Source: Cochliopodium minus
Taxonomy: Eukaryota > Discosea > Himatismenida > Cochliopodiidae
DNA length: 13,107 nucleotides
Direction of reading: 5' to 3'
NCBI GenBank assembly: GCA_024220525.1
Contig: JAMYWO010000124.1
Location: 112,974-126,080 of the forward strand
In this document: positions 1 to 7,720 of the stretch, in pieces
Position numbering within the stretch: the first letter of the stretch is position 1
How the letters are laid out: every line of letters starts with the position of its first letter
Notes under the pieces: generated by a model
Seen by the model: only the letters and a program-made list of their open reading frames with translations
Told to the model about the DNA's origin: nothing
Databases searched by the model: none
Made by a program: the position numbers and the translations under genes

Positions 1-422
1 AAATGTTGTCCATGACTACCATGCCCAAAAAATTTTCCATGACCGTGATGTCTTCCATGGTGTCCAAAATGTCTTTCTTGATTTCCTTGTGGTTGATCAT
101 TTTCTCCTTCTTTGAATTTACATGCCCATCTTTTCCACTTTTCACATCTTTCCTTTCTCCCTTCTTCTTTCTTCTTTTCGAATACACTCAATCTCAACAT
201 CTTTTGTTGGAAACATCCCTTTGTCTCTTCAAATTCCAATTCTGATCCTATTGTTACCAGATCTCCTTCTTCGTCTTTGTATTTCAATACGAAACTTCCT
301 TCTTGCAATTTATAAAGTTGGCATACTTGTTTGATGAGGGATGTGAAAGTACATTCTTCCAATGGGACTCTTCTGATATCTTGATTAAAATCTATTTTTA
401 ATATTTTTGATGAATTATTCAT
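1..422 (-). CDS. PB1-domain protein, p62/NBR1-like N-terminus (3' end off window)
   Basis: The minus strand is open from the ATG at 422-420 to the window edge, giving 140 codons and two bases. Residues 6-66 read as a PB1 domain, a ubiquitin-like fold that mediates oligomerisation. A basic first strand (K6, K9, with R17-R18 following) fits a type II face. An OPCA acidic motif, Y48-K-D50-E-E-G-D54 followed by E61-L-E63, fits a type I face, so this is probably a dual type I/II domain as in p62/SQSTM1 and atypical PKC. Residues 70-105 are Lys/Glu/Arg-rich with three Cys (C88, about C95) and two Trp. From about residue 115 the chain becomes His/Gly-rich. PB1 at the extreme N-terminus suggests a selective-autophagy receptor or signalling scaffold, but the ZZ and UBA domains that would show this lie outside. 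No intron is seen in the visible part. Confidence 0.82.
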   Translation of the reverse strand, partial: MNNSSKILKIDFNQDIRRVPLEECTFTSLIKQVCQLYKLQEGSFVLKYKDEEGDLVTIGSELEFEETKGCFQQKMLRLSVFEKKKEEGRKERCEKWKRWACKFKEGENDQPQGNQERHFGHHGRHHGHGKFFGHGSHGQH

Positions 423-993
423 TTTTCTTTTTGTTTTAGTTTTTGGTTTTTTTTTTATTATTTTTTTTAATTTCTTTTGTATTTTGTTTTTGATATAAAT
501 TTTATCTATTTTCCTCTTTCTATTTTATAATAATAATACTGATATTTGTGTTTATATTCAAACAGTATAACCTAATTCTATAATTCTTGCAATTTTTAGA
601 ATGCTTTTCAAAATTATTCAAATATTCTGGAAGAAAAAAATAAATTGATATATTGCACTAAATGATCAATATTAAACATCATTTAGAAATGATATTAAGA
701 TATTTGGATACCATGGATAATAATAATATAGTATCTTATGTTTTGATATAATGAATGATTTTATATGATAAGATATTTATGAAGAGATTTAAAGAAAAAA
801 TTTTACTATTAGATGGATTATCATTAAATTTTATTCAATTCTCATTCTCTTCACTATTATTTCTTAATACAATGTTAATATCAAAATTTCCGTTATTTTT
901 TTTTATATTTTTTATTTGCGCAAAAATTTTAAATTATAAAAAATAAAAAAAAAAAAATCAAAAATCTTATTAAAACCTTCACCCTTTTCAAAT
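423..993. other. Divergent intergenic region between the PB1 gene and the KEN-box gene
   Basis: This 571-bp stretch lies between two divergent start codons and so should hold both promoters. It is nearly all A/T, with long T-runs next to the PB1 start and an A-run (about 944-957) about 35 bp before the KEN-box start. A 63-codon open frame at 755-946 is Phe/Ile/Leu/Lys-rich and looks like AT-rich background. No other gene is visible. Confidence 0.5.
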
Positions 994-1218
994 ATGCAAA
1001 GCCTTTGGTATTATAATGAAGAAAATAAAGAGAATATAGATCCAAATAAAGGATATGTGGACATGTACAAAAGCAAACAATCCATAAAAACAACAAACAG
1101 AGCAAATGCCCTTGTATTATCCGAAAGAATAACACCAAGAATTAACATTATTGACAACAGAACAAACTTACAAAGGGATATCCCCAAGAAGCGTGCTTTG
1201 GTATCATCATTCAGATAA
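994..1218 (+). CDS. Small 74-residue protein with KEN box and D-box-like motif
   Basis: This single-exon frame has clearly higher GC and balanced codon use compared with its flanks. Residues 10-17 contain K12-E13-N14-I-D-P17, a canonical KEN box with the usual downstream proline and an acidic/Asn-rich context, as in the N-terminus of A-type cyclins. R56-T-N-L59-Q-R-D62 fits the destruction-box pattern RxxLxx[DEN]. The C-terminus is basic (KKR at 65-67) and there is no membrane segment. Proteins with both signals are usually substrates or pseudosubstrate inhibitors of the anaphase-promoting complex. A tiny protein made of little else recalls inhibitors such as yeast Acm1, but I recognise no family. 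The start is the first ATG after an A-rich leader, and the stop is TAA. Short motifs can occur by chance, so the role is tentative; that it is a gene is more secure. Confidence 0.6.
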   Translation: MQSLWYYNEENKENIDPNKGYVDMYKSKQSIKTTNRANALVLSERITPRINIIDNRTNLQRDIPKKRALVSSFR

Positions 1219-1296
1219 GATAAGAAAGAAAAACTTCTTTCAATCAAGATTGAGAAACAAAAATGGGGAAGATTTTCAACTTATCTTTCTCAAGAT

Positions 1297-1333
1297 TTTT
1301 TTTCATATCGTATTGTATTGAATATGAAAAAAA
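1297..1333. repeat. 12-bp perfect inverted repeat in a convergent 3' region
   Basis: Arms 1297-1308 (ending CATAT) and 1322-1333 (beginning ATATG) are perfectly complementary, with a 13-nt spacer. The repeat lies in the 201 bp between the stop of the KEN-box gene and the stop of the convergent ankyrin-like gene. It could form a hairpin in either 3' UTR. It is mostly A/T, so chance is possible. Confidence 0.4.
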
Positions 1334-1419
1334 TATAATTGGATTATATAAGTTGGAATAAGTGTATTTATAAATTATTTTTAATTAAAGAATTTTTTTT
1401 CAAACGATTTTTGTAAATT

Positions 1420-2931
1420 TTATTTTTTTGTTTTTAATTTCTTTTTTATGGGCTTCTTAAGATCTTTTTTAGGAGAATCTTCTGATTTCTCTTCAATATT
1501 ATCGTCCATATTAACATCTTGAGGAGAATAATTCTGAAAGAAATCGATGAGAGAGTCGAAAGAAAAATTGGTTATTGTCAAAACACTTTTGAAAAAAACT
1601 TCCATGAGTTGTGACTCTTTTTTGTGCTTGGAAAACTTGGAAGAATATTCAATGATGGAATTGAAAGTAGTATCTGAAACCAAATCGTTGTTTTCATCCA
1701 CTTCGAAAATAATTTTTTTGAGAACAGGTTTTGGCAACTTTAGATTTGAAAGAAAAACAACTAAAATTTGTTTAGAGAAAGGTAATGTAAATTTAAAAGT
1801 TAGTTTTTAAAAGAAATATTAAGTAATAAAAAGATTACATAAATTAAAAGTAATAAAATAATTAAATAATTGTAACCTTTTTGAAGAAGTATTCTTGAAA
1901 GAACAAGCATTTTGGTGATGGTCCTTAAATATTTGACGATGATTGTTTTTAAGGAGGAGGAGTATTTATACTCATTATGCATGTACTCATCACTCAGATA
2001 ACTTCCCTCGAAATTTATGGAGGCACCTCTTTTTATCAAAAAGTTGATTCTCTTTTCAAATTCCACTTTATCCAAGTTATCGTCAGAAAGTAAATTATCC
2101 AAAACAACGTGAGAAGCCTTTTTTAAAAAAATTAAAATAAAAAAACTTTTCAAAAAATAAAAAATTTAAAATAGTTTTTTTAAACGAAAATAATAAATAT
2201 TAAGAATTTTTTTTACATTTTTTTGTTTTTTAAAAGTTTGATTGATCTCATATTTGTTGTTCAACATTAAAAGGAAAATCTCCCAATAGTTTTTAGAATT
2301 AAGAAGAGGAAAATAGAAGCATTTTTCGTTGTCTCTCCCGGCAAATTGATCAAACTTAGCTCCTGCTTCCACTAATTTGATCAACAAAGGTAAATGTTCT
2401 TTTTGATTTCTTGCTTGTGCCATTATGATTGGGTTTTCTTTTTTTATTACTTTGTTGGCATCTGCACCTTCTTTAATCAACTGATCTATTTGTTTTAGTA
2501 TTTCCTCTGTTGGTATTTTCTCTCTTTCAAGCCCTAAATAATTATTTCATTTTTTATTTTTAAATTAATTTTTTAATTATTTTATTTTTTAATTATTTTA
2601 TTTTGAATTTTCTAATTTGGAATTTCTAAATTTTCCAATTTTTAGAATTTTAATTTTATTGGAATTTTCTTTACAATAGAATAATCTTTCTGAGGGATCC
2701 TTTGAATTTGCGAATTCAGTATACTTTAATTTTTTTATATTTGCTATCAAAATGGAATAAGAGGAGAGTTAATAAAAATTATAAAAGCCCATACCTTTCG
2801 TTGCTAGAAGATAATAGAATTATTTCTTAATCAATAATAAATTCAAAAAATTTTACTCCCAGTCCTTTTGGTTCTTGCTGATTAAAAAAGATATTGAGAA
2901 TATGAAAATATAAGTTCTTTTTTTTACCCAT
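1420..2931 (-). CDS. Ankyrin-like protein, intact paralog A, seven exons, histone-H3-like N-terminus
   Basis: Exons (minus): 2931-2928, 2877-2857, 2803-2795, 2743-2675, 2533-2217, 2117-1877, 1760-1420, all with GT-AG introns. They total 1002 nt, or 333 residues. Every junction keeps phase, and exon sizes 9, 69, 317 and 241 nt match paralog B exactly. The chain starts M-A-R-T-K-R-T, the histone H3 start up to one substitution. Residues about 53-97 (I-K-E-G-A-D-A-N, then L-V-E-A-G-A-K-F-D) and 165-178 (F-L-I-K-R-G-A-S-I-N) are ankyrin-like helix-turn-loop units. The last third is unrecognised. The tail (about 298-333) runs from acidic to strongly basic (KKPIKKKLK), a plausible nuclear localisation signal. 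The first exon is only ATGG. It is chosen because it is the only in-frame start and restores the same first residues as copy B. The molecular function is unknown. Confidence 0.75.
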
Positions 2932-2959
2932 CAATTATTTCAATTTTTTATTTTTATTA

Positions 2960-2999
2960 TTATAATTTTAATTTTATAATTATTAAATTAAAATTATAA
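2960..2999. repeat. 15-bp A/T inverted repeat in the spacer between the tandem paralogs
   Basis: Arms 2960-2974 and 2985-2999 are perfectly complementary around a 10-nt spacer. They lie in the 104 bp separating the stop of copy B (3036) from the start of copy A (2931). That spacer must hold both the 3' end of B and the promoter of A. The arms are pure A/T, so base composition alone may explain the pairing. Confidence 0.35.
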
Positions 3000-3035
3000 A
3001 TTATTTTTTAATTATTTTATTCAAAGAAACAAATT

Positions 3036-4667
3036 TTATATGTCCATTTTTAATTTCTTATTTTTGGGATTTCTTGGAGAATCTTCTGATTTCTCTTCAA
3101 TATTATCGTCCATATTAACATCTTGAGGAGAATAATTCTGAAAGAAATCGATGAGAGAATCAAAAGAAAAATTGGTTATTGGCAAAACACTTTTGAAAAA
3201 AACTTCCATGAGTTGTGACTCTTTTTTGTTGTTGGAAAACGAAGCGGAATATTCAATGATGGAATTGAAAGTAGTTTCGGAAACCAAATCGTTGTTTTCA
3301 TCCACTTCGAAAATAATTTTATTGAGAACAGGTTTTGGCAACTTTAGATTTGAAAGAAAAACAACTAAAATTTGTTTAAAGAAAAGTAATGATAATTTAA
3401 AGGTTGGTTTTTTCAAAGAAATATTAAAAGATATTAAATAAAATAATAAAAAAAAATTAAAAAAATTAAAAGTAAAAAAATAATTAAATAATTAAAAGAA
3501 ATATTAAATAAAGTAATAAAAAAAAGATTACAAAAATTAAAAGTAATAAAAAAATATAATTGTAACCTTTTTGATGAAGTATTCTTGAAAGAACAAGCAT
3601 TTTGGAGATGGTCCTTAAATATTTGACGATGATTGTTTTTAAGGAGAAGGAGTGTTTATACTCATTATGCATGTACTCATCACTCAGGAAACTTCCCTCT
3701 AAGTTTATGGAGGCATCTCTCTTTACCAAATATTTGATTCTCTTTTCAAATTCCACTTTATCCAAGTTTTTGTCCCATAGTATATTTTTCAAAACAATGT
3801 GAGAAGCCTTTTTAATTGGAAACAAAAACCATTAAAAAATAAAATGAAATGAAAATAATAAACTAAAAAAATTTAAATAAATGATTAAAAAATTTTTAAT
3901 AATAAAAAATAAAAATAAAAAAAACTTTAATAATGTAAAAAAAATATCATAAACAAAAATTGAAATAATTTTTTTTTTTTTTACGATATTCCCTTCTGGA
4001 GAATTTCGGTTAATGGGATACTTGTTGTTCAACATCAAAATAAATATCTCCCAATAGTATTTGGAACCAAGAAGAGGAAAATAGAATTATTTTTCATGAT
4101 CTTCACCGACGAATTGATCAAACGTAGCTCCTGCTTCCACTAATTTGATCAACAAAGGTAAGTGTTCTTCACTGTTTCTCTCTTGTACAATTAAGATCGG
4201 GTTTTCTTTATTTATTACTTTGTTGGCATCTCCTCCTTCTTTAATCAACCGTTCTATTTGTTTTAATATTTCCTCTATTGGTATATTGTCTCTTTCCAGC
4301 CCTAAAAATTATTTATTTTTAAATTTTTAATGGTAGTAGGGATATTAACAGATAGATGATGAAGATTTATTTTTATTCATTTTTTTTATTTTGATATAAG
4401 CAACATATACTGATATTCAATTATTATACCGCCATAATAACGATTTATTATTTATTTTTTTTACAATAGAACAATCTTTCTGAATAATCCTTTGAATTTG
4501 CAAAATTGGCATACTTGGATTTATCATTTTCTACTATTAATGAATCGAAATAATTATATTTATGAATCAAATTGATGATTTTGATTGATACCTTTCCTTT
4601 CTGAAACAAATAAATTGAATGATCAAAAATATGCCAAAAATATACCTGTTATTTTAGTTCTTGCCAT
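3036..4667 (-). pseudogene. Ankyrin-like paralog B, six exons, premature TAA at codon 105
   Basis: Exons (minus): 4667-4646, 4600-4592, 4533-4465, 4301-3985, 3807-3567, 3364-3036. They total 987 nt, or 329 codons, all in phase. The start M-A-R-T-K-I-T-E-R-K matches seven of the first nine residues of mature histone H3. The 9-nt exon supplies the R-K and part of the preceding codon. The rest is collinear with copy A, with near-identity in the last exon. In exon 4 the codon at 4089-4087 is TAA where copy A has TGC (Cys), which would cut the protein to 104 residues. No frameshift is seen, and the frame stays open on both sides of the stop. This is therefore either a very young pseudogene, a truncated product or a read-through stop. 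The tail also differs, ending K-L-K-M-D-I instead of the long Lys tail. Exon 3 has a tandem acceptor (TAGTAG) that keeps frame at either AG. Confidence 0.7.
3415..3566 (-). repeat. Imperfect tandem duplication of about 80 bp inside the last intron of paralog B
   Basis: A segment starting AAAGAAATATTAAA at 3415 recurs at 3495, with similar runs after it (ATTAAATAAA, AATTAAAAGTAA). The matching intron of paralog A (1761-1876, 116 bp) has one copy. The B intron is 202 bp, so the extra length (86 bp) is about one repeat unit. Confidence 0.6.
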
Positions 4668-5350
4668 AAGTATCTTAAATAATCAGTTTTTTTTTTTTTT
4701 TTGAATTTACTTAGAGCATTTTTGAGGGACAGCGAAGCGAAAATATCTTCTTTCTGAACAGAAATCGATGGGAGTCAAGGAAAATAGATTATGTAAATAC
4801 ACTTTATAGAATTCCAAGTTCTTTTAAAAATTGTTTCAAAGAAATTGTAATTAATCCAATACATGACATCAAAAGATTTTTAAATCATTAAATTTACTAT
4901 TGTTCTCGGAATTTGAAAGATTCTTCAAATTTTTTTTTTTAAATGTTCATACCTCCAATCTGAATTTTCAAGATAACATTTGCATTCCATTGACATTGGT
5001 TTTAAAATGAATTTCTTTAAACTGATTATTTGTTCAATTTAAATTTTAAACTCAAAATCATTTTTTTTTATTATTGATCAAATAAACACACCATTTTGAA
5101 GCGATATAAAGATAAATTGATATCTATAGTTCCATCATCTTGGGCAATGAGTTTTTAAAAGTAATTCTTATCATAAAGACAGTCATTTGTAAAAAAATTT
5201 AAAAAAAAAAAAATTTTGGTTTCCAAATAAACAAAATACAAATCACTTTGTTGTTAAAATTGGAGAGTGAAGTTATATTCAAGTTATATAATTGAGTATA
5301 AATTATAAATAATCACAAATATAAAAGTTTGATCCAAAAAACATAATAAC
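4668..5350. other. Divergent intergenic region with a local GC-richer island
   Basis: This 683-bp stretch lies between the start of paralog B (minus) and the membrane/coiled-coil gene (plus). Most of it is A/T with T-runs at 4687-4702 and near 4932. Positions about 4726-4790 form an isolated higher-GC patch containing AGCGAAGCGAAAA and ATCGATGGGAG. On the minus strand the patch is open for about 23 codons before TAA, reading ...YFRFAVPQKCSK. It could be a leftover exon, a repeat fragment or a promoter element. Nothing else gene-like is visible. Confidence 0.45.
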
Positions 5351-6720
5351 ATGGATATAAATAAACAAAACTACGAGATGATAGATTTAGCACCATTATT
5401 GGGAGTGGGAACAGGGATGGTGATATTGATGGCATATGTGGATAAGATGTACAAGAAGAGGATAAAATCGACGAAAAAGATAATAGAGGATAATAAGAGG
5501 ATCTTCTTCATATCCAAGGAAGGAGAATACGATAAACAAAGGGAAGAACAGAAATATTTCAACAGCATAAATACCTTGACACCACAAGAGCCAATAGCCA
5601 AACAATTTGAGCATTTATTAAAGGGAGATGGAAAATATTCATTGGCAGATGTATTAGCAGGCATCTTCTCCTCCCCACTGCAGAAAATTCCTAATCCCCT
5701 CAATTTCATTGAAATTTCTTTGGAGAAAGGTGGTCCCTTCAAGTATAGCTACTATCCATCCAACAATAGATATCTCTCCAAGAGCAGGGGCCTTTGTTTG
5801 TTGATGAATGATTCCAATTTGGAGAGAGATTATCTCGATAATTACTATCCTGAGGTAAATAAAATTTTTTGATGATTATCGTATTGATATTGAGATTTGA
5901 TCCAAAAGATATTGTTTTTTTTTTTCATTCTATTTCTTTTTCATTCTCATCTATCAGTTTTATTTATTAAATAATAATATTATTATTAATTAATTTAAAC
6001 CAATGATAAATGAGAATATTTAATTGGACTATCACCAATCAATCACTTTTTTTTTTTTTGAATTAATTATATTTGAAATCATCTAAAGTTTTTTTGTTTC
6101 TTTTTTTGTTAAAGAAAAAATTGTTGAACCATAAAATGATATTAAATATTTTTTAATTTTTAAATTGTAATTAAGGTTTTGTTGATTTTAATTTTATTAA
6201 AAAAATTTTAATTTTTTTTTTTAATTTTTTCTTCTTTAAATAGTGGAATTCTGCAACTTACAAAAAAAATATTCAAACAAACAAACCAATAACACCCACT
6301 TACAACTTTAACATGATAGTAACACGCAGAGGATGTTTCGGAAACGTTTGGAAAAACTTCCGCAACATCGAGGAGGTCTACAAGAAGATCCAGCTCGAAA
6401 ACCACTTCCTCCAACAAAAGAACGAGCGCAATGAAGAGGACAGGAAGAATCTCATCTCGAATCATCAAATCCAATTAAATGAAATCTCTTTGAAATTTCA
6501 ACAAGAAAAAGAATCTTATTTGCAGCAATTAAAGACTGTTCAGCTTTATTTGGATGGAGAGCGTAACTTGCGTATTGAAAAGGAGAAGGAGATTGAGATT
6601 TATAACATGGAGATACAGAAGCTTAATCAGAAGATCAAGCAGTATGAGCTTTTGAGCAGCTACAACAATAGTCAGAAGCAGAATGGAAACAGTAATGGTT
6701 TTCTCAGCAATCATAATTGA
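5351..6720 (+). CDS. Unrecognised protein: N-terminal membrane anchor and C-terminal coiled coil, two exons
   Basis: Exon 1 is 5351-5854 (168 codons, ending ...YYPE) and exon 2 is 6244-6720 (W-N-S-A-T... to TGA). The 389-bp intron starts GTAAAT and ends AAATAG. The junction is phase 0 on both sides, and the joined frame gives 326 residues. Residues 12-30 form one hydrophobic segment (L-A-P-L-L-G-V-G...), followed by K-K-R-I-K-S-T-K-K, so a signal anchor or mitochondrial membrane anchor is plausible. The middle (about 90-200) is globular-looking with many aromatic residues. Residues about 205-305 are a Glu/Lys/Gln-rich heptad-like coiled coil, and the last 20 are Asn/Ser-rich. Without splicing, exon 1 would end after five intron-encoded residues. 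Exon 2 also has an internal ATG at 6313, but 23 open codons precede it in frame. I do not recognise the family; a weak resemblance to a WGR-like segment near residue 200 is not reliable. Confidence 0.65.
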
Positions 6721-6723
6721 TTT

Positions 6724-6744
6724 TTTCCTCGTTAAAAGAGGAAA
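6724..6744 (+). repeat. 3'-UTR hairpin followed by a possible poly(A) signal
   Basis: TTTCCTC (6724-6730) and GAGGAAA (6738-6744) form a 7-bp stem with loop GTTAAAA, three bases after the TGA of the upstream gene. AATAAA follows at 6775-6780. The stem has G/C pairs in otherwise A/T DNA, so it is less easily explained by composition than the other inverted repeats here. No function is shown. Confidence 0.4.
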
Positions 6745-6905
6745 TTTTGTTTTTTATAAAAAGAAATTGCATCAAATAAAAATTAATTTAATCAAATCTT
6801 TCCTTTGGTTCTTCTGCTTTCAACATCCTCTTTTCCCGAGGTTGTTTGTGCAAGATTAAATTTTATTTCTATTTTATTAATTATTTTTAATAATAATTTT
6901 AATAA

Positions 6906-7720
6906 TTATTTTTTAAAGTTTCTTTTCTTGTTAAAATTTTTCTTTTTGAGACGATCAACATTTTTTGGTCCACTTAAAGAAGTACCAAAGATTTTGATAC
7001 GATCAATACGAGTCAGAGTCTCCGAACCACTCTGGTTGTCCACAACAAAAAGAGACAAAGAGTTGACATTGGAAAAAGGCAGGGTAGGAAAAACAATGAA
7101 ATGATTTTCCTCAAAACAAGAATTGTCCAAAAGCAAAGTGTGGGAAGGTTTAAGATCAAGACAATCCTCAAAAAGAAGGCCACTTTTATTAACAAACAAT
7201 GAAATGTTCTTAGGAGCATTCTCCAAAACGGAACACTCAATGATCAAAGAGTGGATCTTGAGGGGTTGTTTGAAGGGAATGTTTAACAAGAGCTGGGCGT
7301 CACAGTCGCTCTGGAGGAACTTGTTGTTGCCAGCGAAAATGTTCTTGCAGTTGTTCTGGAGGCTTTCGTTGAGACAAAACACATTATCATCATCGATATA
7401 CTTGAGAAGTAAAGATTGATTATCAGGGAGGGGAGGATTATTGAATGTTTTTTTGTTATTTGAAAAAGAATTGAACTCATTATTTTTTTTTTTATCAATA
7501 AATGAATTTTCATTGGAATTTTCTCCACTGTTGTTATTGTTATTGTTGTTGTTTCTGGGTTCTTGGAAGAGCTGGTTGACAAAGTGTTGGATTCTTTTTG
7601 GGGGGTTGGTTCCTTTTAGAAGCGTTCTCATTGGCAGGTCTGTGTTTTTGGGTACCACCATCTCATCTACCATGGGAAAAAAGTAAAGTGGGAACTCTAT
7701 CTTTGGATATTCATAATCCC
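6906..7720 (-). other. Last exon of the composite gene: XRN tail, poly-Asn linker and PITH domain
   Basis: The exon opens at an AAG acceptor in phase 1 and is open for 15 codons before its first ATG, so it is not a clean gene start. Its first 55 residues include R-T-L-L-K-G-T-N-P-P-K-R, which resembles the end of the XRN core (R-x-x-L-x-G-x-x-x-P). Eight Asn follow, then a PITH domain. Recognition rests on C-L-N-E-S, F-L-Q-S-D-C-D-A-Q-L-L-L, P-K-N-I-S-L-F-V-N and T-R-I-D-R-I-K-I-F-G-T, all in the order seen in TXNL1 and PITHD1. In TXNL1 this domain contacts the proteasome. No thioredoxin domain precedes it. The TAA stop at 6908-6906 follows a basic tail. Confidence 0.85.

Noticed and set aside
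3-334. Three plus-strand open frames over the PB1 region
   Set aside because: They are antisense shadows of the PB1 gene, with Phe/Ser/Leu-rich composition and no family resemblance.
755-946. 63-codon plus-strand frame between the PB1 and KEN-box genes
   Set aside because: Composition matches translated A/T background (Phe, Ile, Leu, Lys) and no motif is present.
929-1247. Two minus-strand frames over the KEN-box gene
   Set aside because: They are antisense to a frame with better codon balance; the hydrophobic runs come from T-rich complement.
1547-1810. Plus-strand frame opposite the last exon of paralog A (and 3151-3441 opposite paralog B)
   Set aside because: It recurs in both copies only because the exons are duplicated. 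The minus strand has splice sites and an ankyrin-like continuation; the plus strand has neither.
3036-4667. Reassigned genetic code (TAA as sense) to explain the stop in paralog B
   Set aside because: The long XRN, PITH, PB1 and paralog A exons contain no in-frame TAA or TAG, so a standard code is more likely.
5371-5742. 123-codon minus-strand frame opposite the membrane/coiled-coil gene
   Set aside because: It has no splice partners and no family resemblance; the plus strand has a start, a phase-0 intron and a coiled coil.
5970-5987. 18-bp perfect palindrome AATAATAATATTATTATT in the intron of the membrane gene
   Set aside because: It is a simple ATT/AAT run that is self-complementary by composition, with no G or C and no nearby partner.
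6906-7673. Independent PITH gene starting at the ATG at 7673
   Set aside because: The frame is open for 15 codons upstream to an acceptor whose phase matches the preceding XRN exon, and the first residues resemble an XRN tail. It is kept only as the alternative that would refute the fusion.
7123-7686. Plus-strand frames opposite the PITH exon
   Set aside because: The minus strand has a recognisable PITH domain; these are shadows with Leu/Ser runs from the poly-Asn tract.
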